Source of the DNA: Sporothrix humicola
Lineage: Eukaryota > Ascomycota > Sordariomycetes > Ophiostomatales > Ophiostomataceae
NCBI GenBank assembly: GCA_021396245.1
Contig: WNYE01000042.1
Coordinates: 62,001-126,000, forward strand
Length of the DNA: 64,000 nucleotides
Direction: 5' to 3'
Below are positions 32,661 through 43,216 of the stretch, piece by piece. Within the stretch, counting starts at the first letter, position 1, and each line of letters opens with the position of its first letter. Position numbers and translations under genes: made by a program. A model generated the notes under the pieces. That model made no database searches. It saw only the letters and a program-made list of their open reading frames with translations, and had not been told where the DNA came from.

Positions 32661-34802
32661 ATGGCCGCCCTCATTAGCAATGTCTCAAGCCCTGCTGGCA
32701 CCCTGTCAGGGGGCAGTAGCGGCATGAAGAGACCAAACTCAAAATTTGCGGATCTTCAGGCTGTGATGAGCAGATTGAACGAGACGATCTCCGGGTCGTC
32801 TACTAAGCATATTTTCTCAAAAAGCAACCTGACTTCGCTTCTGCCACAGAGACGCTATACAAATTGCACCACCACCCACGAAAGCAGCCGTTCTTCAGGT
32901 GAGGAAGACGGCATTGACGAGGAAGATGAGGAGGAGGAGGAAGAGGATGAAGACGGCATTGACGAGGAAGATGAGGAGGAGGAGGAAGAGGACGAGGAGG
33001 ACGAAGACTTAGACGAGGAGGAAGACGGGGAAGACGATGAAGACTACGATGAAGAGGAAGAAGAGGAAGATTTTGTCGAGCAATACAACAATGACGAGAT
33101 CAACTTTGGATCAAGTGCAGAGGGAGCCTTCAACAGAGACGCGGGCCGGCCAAAAGAACAACCACTGCCCAGAATGCCCATTAAAGTTTCTGCATCTACT
33201 GCAGCAAAAGTCTTGCCTGATCTCAAAGATCACAACGACAAGCATGTCAAGATTCCGAAATCAATCTCAAGGTACAAACCATACCCGTCACCTCCGGCTT
33301 CCTTAAATACAGGAAGAAAAGGAACCTCCTTTGCTGAAGACAAGGAGTTGTTCGAGTCAATCAAATCAAAGTACGACAATTCAGCTCCAAAGCCTAGCAC
33401 GGTGTTCGTGTCAAGACTCCCTGAACCATCGCAGATCCGTGCAGCAACGAAGCAGTCTCGCATCAACGCGGAGAAACGGAAGCCGAGAGATGACCTCCAG
33501 TCGCCATTCTCAAAGAAACAAAGACAGGAGGACTTCAGAAGAAAGTTTACCGTGTTTGAGTGGGAGAATTCGAGGACCGAGTCTGGTGCCCACAGGCAAG
33601 ACACGGGACGAGAGAACTGCCCGCTTTCTCTACCACGTCGGCCAGCAACTCCGCCGCCCATTGAGGAGGACCGAGTCATTATGCAATTCACCGTGTTCCG
33701 CACGAAACAGCTCCCCAGCTCCTTTGACGGTAATTTGACCGGCAAGACAATCCGCAGTGGCACGTTTGTCGACAAAAACAGGGCCAACAAGCTCGCACTG
33801 TCGCTCCTCTCCAAGCCGAATCCCGCGGTTGCACGCATTGAGCTCGACTATGGCACCGACGAGTCCTCCCGCAACGGTATGTTCTTTGGCCGCGCCGAAT
33901 TCAAAGATGGCACTTCTTTATATGTGTACGTGGACTGTGAGTACCAGCAGTACGGGAAGATTGACCCGTCCGAGTTCGATGGCAAGCGCATACATCCGCA
34001 ATTCAAGGAGCTGTGTTTGGCACCCCGCTACGACGTCTTTGTCTTTCTGCGGAAGCCCATGACAGTCCAGGATGGAGTGGTGTACGAATTTGAGGAAGAG
34101 CAAAGACGTGAGGCAGTAGTGGAAGAGGTTGATGATGATGAAGTCGGTGAAGACGACGACGACGACGACGACGAAAATGATACTGCAAGCAAACACGGAA
34201 ATCAAATTGATGATCCAGAAATCGACGCTGATATAGAAGCCGAGTTTATGGCCCTTTTTGATGAATGTGAGCATGGCCAAGACAATCCTGATGAGGAAAA
34301 AGGCAATAGCCCAGTCGCCGAGTCCCCAAAGAACGACAATGAAAAGTTGTTTGGGGATAGAGGCGACGATGGTCATACGGACGAAAGCAACTCTGTTGAG
34401 GACCACGACCAAATCCAGGACAGGGGCGAATACAAAGACAAAGCACCACCTCCGGTCCAGAAGAATGTCTTGGGCTCCCACTTTGAGCACCATTTTGAAG
34501 GATCGTATACCACACTAGCACAGGCATACGGAAAGGCTCTGGATGCTTTCACGCGCTGGACACGACCGAAGCCTCCCGCACGAATGGACGCCATCAATTA
34601 CTACCGTCACACTCTGCTGCCATTCATTGAAGATCTACGGCGCCAATTCTGCGAGGACCAGGACTCAAGAGACGCTGCACAGGGCGCCGAGATACCGTGG
34701 GAGCCAAGTCCACAGTTCAGGTACGACTACGAGGCCATTAACGTGGTCGTTGTGAAGAGCGAGACGCAAGGCCCCCTTGATCTTACGGGCGCATTTCTGT
34801 GA
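32661..34802 (+). CDS. Hypothetical highly acidic protein
   Basis: Single open frame, 713 aa; family not recognised. Residues 1-80 are Ser/Thr-rich. About 83-137 is almost pure Glu/Asp and contains a 15-residue tandem duplication (GIDEEDEEEEEEDED). A basic stretch follows (QSRINAEKRKPRDD, SKKQRQEDFRRK), a likely nuclear signal. The only globular-looking part is about 333-470, from VIMQFTVFRTKQLPSSFDG through NGMFFGRAEFKDGTSLYVYV to RYDVFVFLRKPM, a strand-rich pattern. A second Asp run (EDDDDDDDEND) and a C-terminal helical part with YYRHTLLPFIEDLRRQFCED follow. Codon use is less GC-biased than in the neighbours, suggesting low expression or recent origin. A nuclear protein is plausible, not shown. 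Confidence 0.75.
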   Translation: MAALISNVSSPAGTLSGGSSGMKRPNSKFADLQAVMSRLNETISGSSTKHIFSKSNLTSLLPQRRYTNCTTTHESSRSSGEEDGIDEEDEEEEEEDEDGIDEEDEEEEEEDEEDEDLDEEEDGEDDEDYDEEEEEEDFVEQYNNDEINFGSSAEGAFNRDAGRPKEQPLPRMPIKVSASTAAKVLPDLKDHNDKHVKIPKSISRYKPYPSPPASLNTGRKGTSFAEDKELFESIKSKYDNSAPKPSTVFVSRLPEPSQIRAATKQSRINAEKRKPRDDLQSPFSKKQRQEDFRRKFTVFEWENSRTESGAHRQDTGRENCPLSLPRRPATPPPIEEDRVIMQFTVFRTKQLPSSFDGNLTGKTIRSGTFVDKNRANKLALSLLSKPNPAVARIELDYGTDESSRNGMFFGRAEFKDGTSLYVYVDCEYQQYGKIDPSEFDGKRIHPQFKELCLAPRYDVFVFLRKPMTVQDGVVYEFEEEQRREAVVEEVDDDEVGEDDDDDDDENDTASKHGNQIDDPEIDADIEAEFMALFDECEHGQDNPDEEKGNSPVAESPKNDNEKLFGDRGDDGHTDESNSVEDHDQIQDRGEYKDKAPPPVQKNVLGSHFEHHFEGSYTTLAQAYGKALDAFTRWTRPKPPARMDAINYYRHTLLPFIEDLRRQFCEDQDSRDAAQGAEIPWEPSPQFRYDYEAINVVVVKSETQGPLDLTGAFL
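32907..32996 (+). repeat. 45-bp in-frame tandem duplication
   Basis: Two 45-bp units (32907-32951 and 32952-32996) differ at only two bases, both synonymous (GAT/GAC, GAA/GAG). It looks like a recent slippage duplication of 15 codons inside the acidic tract. Confidence 0.9.
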
Positions 34803-35696
34803 TGAGAAATGGGACAGTACTGCTAGGTATCGTGCTTTGGATGTTGACGGATAGTGGATATGGTATTGTGGTCGACTTGGCAAACATCAAATAATTTGGG
34901 TTATGTTGGCAGGAATTTTGCATTCTACACATTTTTTTTTTTTTTGCTTTTAATTTTTTGGTCTTTTTTGGTCTTTTTTGGTGTTCTGAATTTACGTTGT
35001 TTTCTAACTACCCATTTTGTGACAATGTTGCTCTTCTACCTTCTGTATAAGTTAGTAGATGGCAGGAGGTTTTGTCCAATACTTGAAATCAAACTGCAAT
35101 CAATTATTTTATTTCAAAATGTAGTGTAATAAATAAACCATAGTAAAGTGAATGTGAGGGGGAGGAACGTAGAAAATAATTCGAGTTTTGTTACTGTATT
35201 CCTCGAGAAGTCCCAGAATTAATTTTCATCTACATTTCTTTTTTTTTAAAATAAAGGAAACAAAAGAAGGGGAATGATTCAATAGCAAAACACTGTATAA
35301 ATATCACCAGTAAAACAATTACGGGAACACCCGCCTATTGTGAATGTGTACCCTTTGTTTACCGTTGTATGATATCCCTTGTAACCGAATAAGAGGATCC
35401 TCTACGACTCCTATCACGCCTTTTCCTTCCTCCTTTTGTACACAATATGAAACACTGCCATGGTATAAGTAGGCTTCATATGAGACATCATGGAAGAAGA
35501 AGGCAACGAAAACGAGGGCGGAAGGTAAGATGAAAAATAGAACAGAAGGATAGCTCTTTAGTGACAAGACGATGGACATAATATGTATGCTCAATATGTC
35601 ATCTTCTAATCTTCTATTGTTTGCCTTGGCTTCATTGGACGCCAAATGACTAGCCTTACCTACCCAGCTCGATTTCTCCATTATTTTCCTCTCTAG
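34803..35696. other. AT-rich intergenic region
   Basis: No gene. GGTCTTTTTT units repeat near 34,955-34,985 and there is a T12 run near 34,931. The region separates the acidic-protein gene from the secreted-protein gene and is clearly more AT-rich than its surroundings. Confidence 0.6.
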
Positions 35697-36350
35697 ATGT
35701 TCAAGATGCACTCGACATCTTCGGTTTATTTCGTCGCTTTTATGCTGTACTGCTTACTAGTTCTCTCTGGGACGACACCTCGATTTCCTGACACAGCCTC
35801 TGAGCTTCTCGGACCTGTTGACCGCTCCCAGTTCAACTTTTTGCCGTACCGGATCAGGGAAGCTTGCCTCAACTGTGTCCGCCAGAACACATCATCTCTA
35901 TTTGATTGTGAAATTGATTGTTAGTGACCCCAACCCAAGTTTTACATAATCTACTAACGTCACCCGTTTCCAGTCAGCTGGTTTGATCCAAACTCGGTCA
36001 AGGAGAACAACGTCACGTCCTGCTACTGCTCCTACCATTGGAAATGGGACGGACAGACGACGACCCAGGGCGACAACAACACATATGACAGTGTAAACTT
36101 TATTGTCTGCATCAACAGCTACCCGTCTGTCTTTGAGATGCGTGTGAACAACTTCACTGGGCCGTCCAACCTGACGCTCTTTATGAGCCACTTTTACAAA
36201 GACAGTAGCATCTGGGGCGCGCCTTATCTCTATGTTCAAACATGGGCAATGCCAGTCCTGAATCTATCACTGCAAGACAGCACCGACCTGTCTATGAAGT
36301 TTTATGCGGAAGGTCCTGTCCTGGCGAACATTACTGGGTTGCAGGGTTGA
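35697..36350 (+). CDS. Small secreted Cys-rich, N-glycosylated protein
   Basis: Two exons (35697-35919, 35974-36350) encode 199 aa. The 54-nt intron has a GTTAGT donor, a perfect CTACTAAC branch site and CCAG acceptor, and removing it turns a premature TAG into IDFSWFDPNSV. The N-terminus has a signal-peptide core (YFVAFMLYCLLVLSG). The mature part has six Cys (57, 60, 71, 91, 93, 120), enough for three disulphides, and seven N-x-S/T sequons (N64, N87, N109, N134, N140, N171, N193). There is no membrane segment after the signal and no obvious GPI tail. I recognise no family. Size, Cys content and an isolated AT-rich neighbourhood fit a secreted surface or effector-like protein, but that is inference. 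The start could also be the Met at residue 4. Confidence 0.8.
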
Positions 36351-36609
36351 ACAGTCTCAATGGATGGGCCGCAACAGCGCTTGGACGGAGAGGCCAATGG
36401 GTTTCAAGGAAATAGATAAGTAGTCTTTTAATGCATTTCAATTGTTTAGTAAATGTTATGTACATATCCCACGACCGTTGGATTATGGCCCAACGTCGTC
36501 ATGGAGGCCCAGAAACACGGTGAAAATGAGAAACAAGCGCCTCCTTTGTCGAGGAAGCGCTGGAAAAGCAAAGGCAAGTCGAATTCGGTTTGTTTTGTCG
36601 TTTATCGAT

Positions 36610-37185
36610 TTATAGGGGGTACGACGTCTGGGGAAGCGACTCGAGGTGTTTCCGGTGGTGCTCGTTGGCCTAAAACAAGGCGAGGTTAGCTGTCAGTTCA
36701 CATTGTAGTCAAAATGATGCCTCACTCACAAAAGGCAGGCCGCAGTAGCCGCAGACGGCAATCTGGGGCTTGTCCGTGTTGATAAACACCCGCGGGTGGC
36801 CGGCCGCGCCGCCGCCGCCGTCGCACGCAACAACGCGGTCGTGCGTCCACCGCACAGGCTCCTGGTGGATCAGCTCCATGGCCGAGTACGGCTGGGGCTG
36901 CATCGAGAAATCCGTCTGCTCAAAGCGCGGGCCCGTCATGGCCTTCTCGCGCGCCTGCTGGTTCCGCGTCCACACGCCGCTCCGGTTGGGTGCCTGCTGC
37001 AGGTCCGTCGTTGTGGGGGCGCCGGCCTCGTTGGTCGACTGGGGGGTCAGGTCGGTGTTTGTCGTAGAAGAAGAAGCATCCTGGCCCATGCGAGCCGAGA
37101 CGGCAAAGGACCGGCGGGCAGCAACGCGGACGCCGCCCGACAGGCGCTGGGGCAGCAGCCGGCTGCCTGCCCGTAATGACATCAT
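36610..37185 (-). CDS. NDUFS6: Mitochondrial complex I 13-kDa-type subunit (NDUFS6), CHCC zinc finger
   Basis: Two exons, 37185-36730 and 36669-36610 (60-nt intron), encode 171 aa. The protein is an accessory subunit of NADH:ubiquinone oxidoreductase that binds zinc near the N-module. An Arg-rich presequence (about 1-32: LRAGSRLLPQRLSGGVRVAARRSF, quoted in part) marks mitochondrial import. The zinc ligands are C121, H130 (GHPRVFIN), C145 and C148 (VCGYCGLPF). Exon 2 supplies the conserved tail ANEHHRKHLESLP; reading through the intron would replace it with junk. Residues 33-65 are a Ser/Thr-rich linker. Two adjacent ATGs open the frame; the first is used here. Confidence 0.92.
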
Positions 37186-37743
37186 TGTGTGTGGTGGTGT
37201 GTGAGAAGTGTTGACGACGTCGTGCAGGTGATCAATTGGCAGTTCAATGACCAGGGGTCTCGTCGTCAGCTCGTCGTTCGTGATGAGGTTCTTTTTCCGA
37301 ATTGGCCGTTGCACCGGAAAAGCGGACCTGAGCACCTTCCCTCTGCTTGTCGTCTGCTCTGGGCAAAAAGCCCAATTCCCTGGCCTGCGGTTGGCTGGCC
37401 TTGCTAAAAGAGTGGGATTACTGCTCCTGGCTCCCATTTGCCGGATTAACGAAAAGTCCATCCTCCGGAGCTTTGCGCTTAGCTTGGTCGCGACTTCCCT
37501 TGAGACTTGGAGGCGATTGCAGGACCCACTTAAATTTTTCTCGATCGTGTTATCGATAGTGAGCCCAAACAGAGCCCTTCACCAGTAAGGAATTTTCTGG
37601 GCTCTCATCTTCAACAACGATTACCAGCAGTCACTCTTTGAGTACTTTACTTCATCACTTGGAGGCGCCCTTTTACACGTATCGGTACCCTGGGATACAT
37701 TCAGCTTTTATCTCCATCGAACAGCCACCCCAAATCCCCCATC
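37186..37743. other. Divergent promoter (NDUFS6 and the zinc-knuckle gene)
   Basis: 558 bp between the two start codons with no gene. The inferred shared promoter shows no motif I can name with confidence. Confidence 0.6.
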
Positions 37744-38705
37744 ATGGCGCCACCACAATCACCAAAGGCGACGCCTCCAAGGGCTGGCACTTCGCGACTT
37801 TTGGCGATGAAGTTTATGAACCGCCTCGGCCCTTCAGACTCGACACCCACCACATCCTCTCCGCTAGCTTCGGGCCCATCAACACCGACATTCAATAAGA
37901 CCGACGCAGCATCCTCTTCAGACGACGACGATAACAATGGCGACCGGCCGTCTGCCAAGCGCCGCAAGGTTTCGTCAGCAGGAGATGCAGTGGCCGCTGC
38001 AGACTCGCCAACAGCTGCTGTTGCTGCGGCTGCAGGTGTTTCGGTCGCAGAGATGGAGGCGACAATGCGCGCGTCCATGGACGAGGAGGAGCGGAGGCGC
38101 CAGGTCGCCATCAAGCGTCGTGCGGCCGAGCTGGGCGACGAGCACTGGACGTGGAACGCGCCGTTGCCACCACACGTTGCGGCCAAGCTGGCTGCGAGCA
38201 CCAACTCGGTGAAATCAAAACTGCCGTACGCCGTCGTGCGCGTCGGATTTGCAGAGATTGACGATCGGACAGACGCCGATAACTCGATCTCGTCCACCAG
38301 CAGCCCCACAACTCCGACAACAGCAGGTTTGACCGTTGTCAGCATAAAGCCCAACATTATGCGCTTCAACATGAAGAAGGTAGGCCGAAGCCCCCTATGA
38401 ATGACATCCGTTTGCGCATTGCGGCTGACTTTGTACTAATGCATTTTCTGTAGGAAACCAAGGACGAAGAATCCGACGAGGACGACGACACACAGAACGG
38501 CAAAAAGTCTAGGAAGCGGTCACGATGCGACGCTGACTCGGGCTCGAAGAAGGCGCCACCAAAACTGAAAAACCTGACGTCGCTGTCGTCCCAGGGCGGG
38601 CAGAGCTCCATGTCGTCGATTAAGTGCCACAAGTGTGGAAAGACAGGCCACAAGCAGGCCAGCTGTCCGCAAGCACAGAGTAAGAGTAGCCGGAAGAGGA
38701 GGTAA
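37744..38705 (+). CDS. CCHC zinc-knuckle protein
   Basis: Two exons (37744-38379, 38454-38705; 74-nt intron ending CTGTAG) encode 295 aa. The N-terminal part is Ser/Pro/Asp-rich with a basic nuclear-signal-like AKRRKV. A central conserved-looking segment, EEERRRQVAIKRRAAELG then HWTWNAPLPPH and PYAVVRVGFAEID, precedes a basic/acidic region. Near the C-terminus is one retroviral-type zinc knuckle, CHKCGKTGHKQASC (CX2CX4HX4C), followed by an SSRKRR tail. Zinc knuckles bind single-stranded nucleic acid, so a role in RNA metabolism is likely. No specific orthologue is recognised. Exon 2 carries the knuckle; reading through the intron would drop it. Confidence 0.86.
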
Positions 38706-39383
38706 AGGAGACGCGGAAAATCACCACTAAGGTGACGGTGGCATGTTACAAGAACGTGCCTGCCATTCTCGTGCACATTAGCACGCCGCGACATTGCATG
38801 GTTTTTGCATTGGTCTTACAGACCGTGAACCGCTGGGGTCCACAGGGCCCAAGTTGACATGATACCCTTTCTCCCTACTTGCCATATGGCTGGTTCCAGT
38901 TGATGCCCATTTCCGTCCGTACTTTCAAGGACCCCTTTAGAGCCTTATACGGCCGGGACAGTCTTTGCAACTGTTACTACCAGGATGTGCGTAATATGAC
39001 ACATGGGCTCAAAACACGGTCATTAGTAGTAAACTGATGTGTTAAGCGTCCCATCCAACATTACCAGTCGAATTATTGCATAGCGTACCATAGAATAAAT
39101 TGGACTATGGTATATGATCCCACGGTATCATAATCCGATAATTTTTTTGGCATCTTTTTGTTGCTTCATCATATTGTGACAATATGTAGTTAAAATAACA
39201 ATGAAAGAAAATGAATTCTAGCATATATCGCAATACCGAATACAGAGAACAATATTACATGGAAAAGATATAAATGAAAATCCAATGAAAAGTAAAGTAA
39301 GTAATAAACGCCAAAAAATGCTACAATCGCAGGGCTACTGGCCCCACAAACAACGCTTTTGTTCAACTATCCCATCACCACGT
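38706..39383. other. Convergent AT-rich intergenic region
   Basis: No gene. 39,000-39,350 is AT-rich. It holds the 3' flanks of the zinc-knuckle gene and DBP9. Confidence 0.65.
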
Positions 39384-41299
39384 CTATTTCTTTGACTTTC
39401 CCTTGAACGTCCGCAGTGGGTTCCGTCCCTTGCTGCCGCCAACCTTGAACGTCTTGCTGCCCTTGCTGTTCTTGTAGTACTTGGACTTGCGCCGGTCCTT
39501 GCCGTCCGTCCGCCGCAGCGGCACAAAGCCAACCTGCGCCGCCGTCAGGGCGTTCTTGCCGTCACGCGGCAGCAGGTACTCGGGCACGTGCTTGAGGTGG
39601 TTCTGCGTGCGCATTGTGCGCAGCTCCGTGTCGTGCCGCGCCAGATGGTTCAGCTCGTCGGGGTTCTCCTCGAAATGGCGCTTGAGCTTCTCGCTCTTGA
39701 GCAGCTCCTGCCGGATTTCGCGCATCCGCGCCTCGCGCACAGCAACTTTGGTGACCGATCGCAGAGCATCGTTCATGCGGTACCGGAACGCCTCGACCTG
39801 CTTCATGTCAAAGTCGTACGGCTTGACCTCCTTGCCGACCTTGGCCTGCTGCTTGATGATGCGCGCCAGCACCTTTTCGTCCTTTTCTGCTGTCTCGACT
39901 GTCGTCGGCATGTGCTTCCGGTACAGCTCGGAAGGAACAACAAACGACAGAGCCATGCCCGTCTGGCCAGCACGGGCGGTACGGCCGATACGGTGTGTGT
40001 ACGACTTGGACGAGGTGGGCAGGTCAAAGTTGATGACGGCGCGGACGTTCTTGAAGTCGATACCACGCGACACACCAAACTCCTTGTCGCGCTTGGCCGT
40101 CTTGCGCTTCTTCTTCTTGGGTGCAGCTTCGTCGCCACCGGCAGACTTGGCGTCTTCTGCTGGCTGGTCCTCATCACCCAGCAGCTCGTGCTCGTCGGAT
40201 GCGATGATAATGTCGTAGACGTTGCGGTTAAACTCTTCGATGCAGTGAATCCGCGAGTTGACGGGTAGTTCCGAGTTGAGAATACAGCTGCGGATGCCAA
40301 ACTGCTCAAAGAACAGCTTGAGACGGTAGCAGCGGTCGACGTCGGCCACAAACACAAGACACTTGCCGGTGACAAGCTTGAGCTTGAAGATGATATATGC
40401 CAACAGGAACTTTTCGTCCTCGGCGCACTTGACAATGTACTGTGAAACACCCTCGCCCTCGGCCTCCTTCTCCTCCAGGTTCAGCACAACAGGGTCTCTG
40501 CAGAGCATACCCTTTAATGTGTCAACTTCCGTTGAGAGTGTTGCGCTCATCAGGATCGTCTGGACGCCCTTGGGCAGAGAACCCGAGATCTGCTCTAGGT
40601 CCTCATTGTAGCCGTAAGACAGAACAAGATCCGCCTCGTCGAGAACAAGGTGTGTGAGTTTTGAAAGCGAGAGGAAGTCGTTGCTGGCGGCGTGCCATGC
40701 TCTGGCGGGCGTCGAGACGACAATGTCGGGTGTGTTGGAGAGAAGAGAGCGCAGGACGGCGTCAGAAACCTTGTCGGTCAGCTTGACAGCCGAAATGTCC
40801 TTGGCGCAGAAGGACGAGAACTGGGCAATGCCCTTGGCGACCTGGTCGGCGAGTTCGCGGGTCGGGACGAGGATAAGGACGGATGTGAATGCAGACTGAT
40901 CGGACTGGGGAGAAGAGACACTGTTAGTATACAGGACAGCTTATGGAAGTCGAATTAAATCACACGGTAGGTACACACCTGTTTCCGCCTCAGAATGGCC
41001 TGTAAAGTGGGTAGAAGGTATGCCGCTGTTTTGCCGGAGCCAGTCTTCGCCTTGGCAAGGACATCCTGGCCGTTGAGGGCAATCGGAATTGCTCTTTGCT
41101 GGACGAGTGTCGGCTTCTCAAACTTTTGCTGTGCGACGGCCTGGATCAGTCGTGGGTCGAGACCAAGTTCGGTGAAAGACAGGATCGGCTCCGGAGCGGC
41201 GGCGGCCTTCTCGGTAGGCTTCTCGGCCGGCTGTGCCTCGGCGGCGGCGCTTTCGTCGACAACCGCCGGAGTATCGTTCTGATCGAGCTTCCGCTTCAT
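39384..41299 (-). CDS. DBP9: ATP-dependent RNA helicase Dbp9 (DEAD-box, 60S assembly)
   Basis: Two exons (41299-40979, 40904-39384; 74-nt intron) encode 613 aa. Dbp9 (human DDX56) acts in the nucleolus in maturation of pre-60S particles. Motifs seen: Q motif (SFTELGLDPRLIQAV, KPTLVQQRAIP), Walker A AKAKTGSGKT, VPTRELADQV, STPARAW, DEAD box LVLDEADLVLSYGYNEDL, SAT (ILMSATLS), and in the second RecA domain SRGIDFKNVRAVINFDLP and HRIGRTARAGQTGMA. A Lys-rich acidic insert (about 425-450) sits just before motif V, as is usual for this family. The C-terminus is basic (KTFKVGGSKGRNPLRTFKGK). The segment 40,904-40,551 has no internal Met start and is easily lost if only ATG-started frames are taken. 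Confidence 0.95.
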
Positions 41300-41743
41300 T
41301 TTGAGGTTCGTCTGGTAGTATCAGTTTGTAAGGATGCTGTTTTCGACTTTCGTGGAATAGTCGAGCCCCGTTGATGTTGGAGGCGGAAATGTATGTACTT
41401 GGTAGGCTGGATGCTCTTTTCTATGGCCGCGCTCTCTCAACAATTTTGCTAAATTTTGCCAGCCTCTCGTCCCTCTGGTTGCAAAAAAAAATCGTTATCG
41501 CAACTCTTATCGACGTTACCGCTTTTTAGAAACTGGACTAGTACGGTCACGTGCGGCGCCAGATCAACTGTCAATTCTCATTGCTCGAGGAGTTAAACGA
41601 CTCGCGTTGGCTCGGGTGGGTCCTTCTCTTCCTGTCATCACACTAGTCCCGTTTCAGAACACAAACAAACACGCGCCGTTGCACTTCTCTCGCTTGCCTT
41701 TGGCTGTCGATGTTCGTCATACGATCGACTTTGAGCGGTCATG

Positions 41744-41752
41744 TACTCCGTA
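41744..41752 (+). repeat. Intergenic TACTCCGTA motif, copy 3
   Basis: Exact TACTCCGTA inside GTACTCCGTAC, in the DBP9-BUD4 spacer. Confidence 0.7.
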
Positions 41753-42523
41753 CACTTGCAGATTTCTTTCGTTTTATTGTCGTTTTCATATTGAGTTGTT
41801 CGCGAGCCGCAAGCTGTGTCACTGGACATGCTGACAGCCGTATGTCCATATTGAACTGCATTATTGTTATCAGGCCTTTTTTCAATAGTTTGTTTATGGT
41901 CGTGCCTTCCAACCCTGTCGATTTTGCGGTTGCCGCGGTGTTTTCTATCTGAATATGCAGGAAGCTGCAGGGGCGAGGCTAGCTCTGCGCAAGATACCTG
42001 TTTTCGTTTTGGCAGGTGCCAGGCTGCTGCTGGCCGAGTTGCACACGAATCTGAAAGTGCTCTGTTACAGCTGCTATGAGGAGCTTGGGATACACAGCTA
42101 TTTTACTTTCACATAGAATTCATGTTTGCATCTTTTTGACGTAGCTATTCTCATATCAAACTTCGAATGATCTAACGGACAGTCCCAAACTTTCTCTAAA
42201 AAACGACCGTCCAAAGGGAATCTTTCCTGGCCGCGCTGCCGAACTCAAATTAATTGCGTCGCACATATATGTGCATCTCTCGTTATATCCCAGAAAAATA
42301 CGACGCAATCGCCACGAACTTCCTGAATTGCTGGTCGTCTCGATGAATCCTGCGCCTGTTTTCTCCGACTGGTTGTGACCAGGCTGCGAACCACGGCAAA
42401 CAGCGTCCAATCGTGGTACGGCGTCACGGGACTATTGTTGACTTCATGTGGCAAGTGGGACCGTGCACCACACCTAAAGTGCCTGCTTGCGCTGTTGCCC
42501 CGACAACTGCCACAGGACACTGC

Positions 42524-42533
42524 AGGGGAGGGG
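42524..42533 (+). promoter_or_regulatory. Two tandem AGGGG (STRE-type) elements
   Basis: AGGGGAGGGG, two abutting copies of the Msn2/4-type stress element core, about 690 bp upstream of BUD4. Relevance is inferred from sequence only. Confidence 0.25.
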
Positions 42534-43216
42534 CCGTGTTTAGTGAGGCAGGACCGCTACAGTGCACTTGCCGTGTTTACATTTTTTAAGAGGCTCGCTC
42601 TTCCCCTCCACACCACCACTTCCTCGTTCTGGCCAAAAGACGGCTCTCGCCAGACAACTCACATTCTTTTCTTTCTCGGCTGGGAAAACGTCGATATTTC
42701 TTCATGCTATAGCTGGGCTCATCTATCCTCTGGAATTTTGATCCCCTTTCTTCTTCATTCTTTGTCCAACGCCTCTTTGCATTCATCCAGTTCATCTTAC
42801 AGCATTATTGCAATCAATTCGCCTCTTTCTGACCCTTCATCGAGTGGAGCGAAGTCAACAAACCGGCAAAAGAAAAGAAGTCGAGAGAACGAGAGAAGGC
42901 ATCGACACCGAAACGAGCAAAAACCGTCGCCGATTGTCTCGCGCGATCTGGTTTGTCTTTTCGGGTGTCTTCTTTTTCTGTTGCTTCTTTCGTTTGACTT
43001 GTCTCTGTTTTCTTTTCCATCCCAAGTCTTGCTCGAAAAGCAAACGTCTTGGGCGTCTGCATCTGGCGCCCATTTCCAACATTCCAGAGCATCCGTCTAT
43101 TTCGGGACGACGAAGAGACTTGACCGCCGCGTCACCGGTGCGTCCGTCTCCTTTATTTGCTCGGCCACTTCAGGGCATCATTGTCTCTGGCGCACTCTGC
43201 GCCTCTTTCCGCTACA

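Larger units (their letters stand above)
41300..43216. other. Divergent 1.9-kb promoter region of DBP9 and BUD4
   Basis: No gene. Seen: CACGTG at 41548-41553 close to DBP9, a TACTCCGTA at 41744-41752, and two tandem AGGGG stress-type elements at 42524-42533. CT-rich leader DNA runs up to BUD4. Confidence 0.55.
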
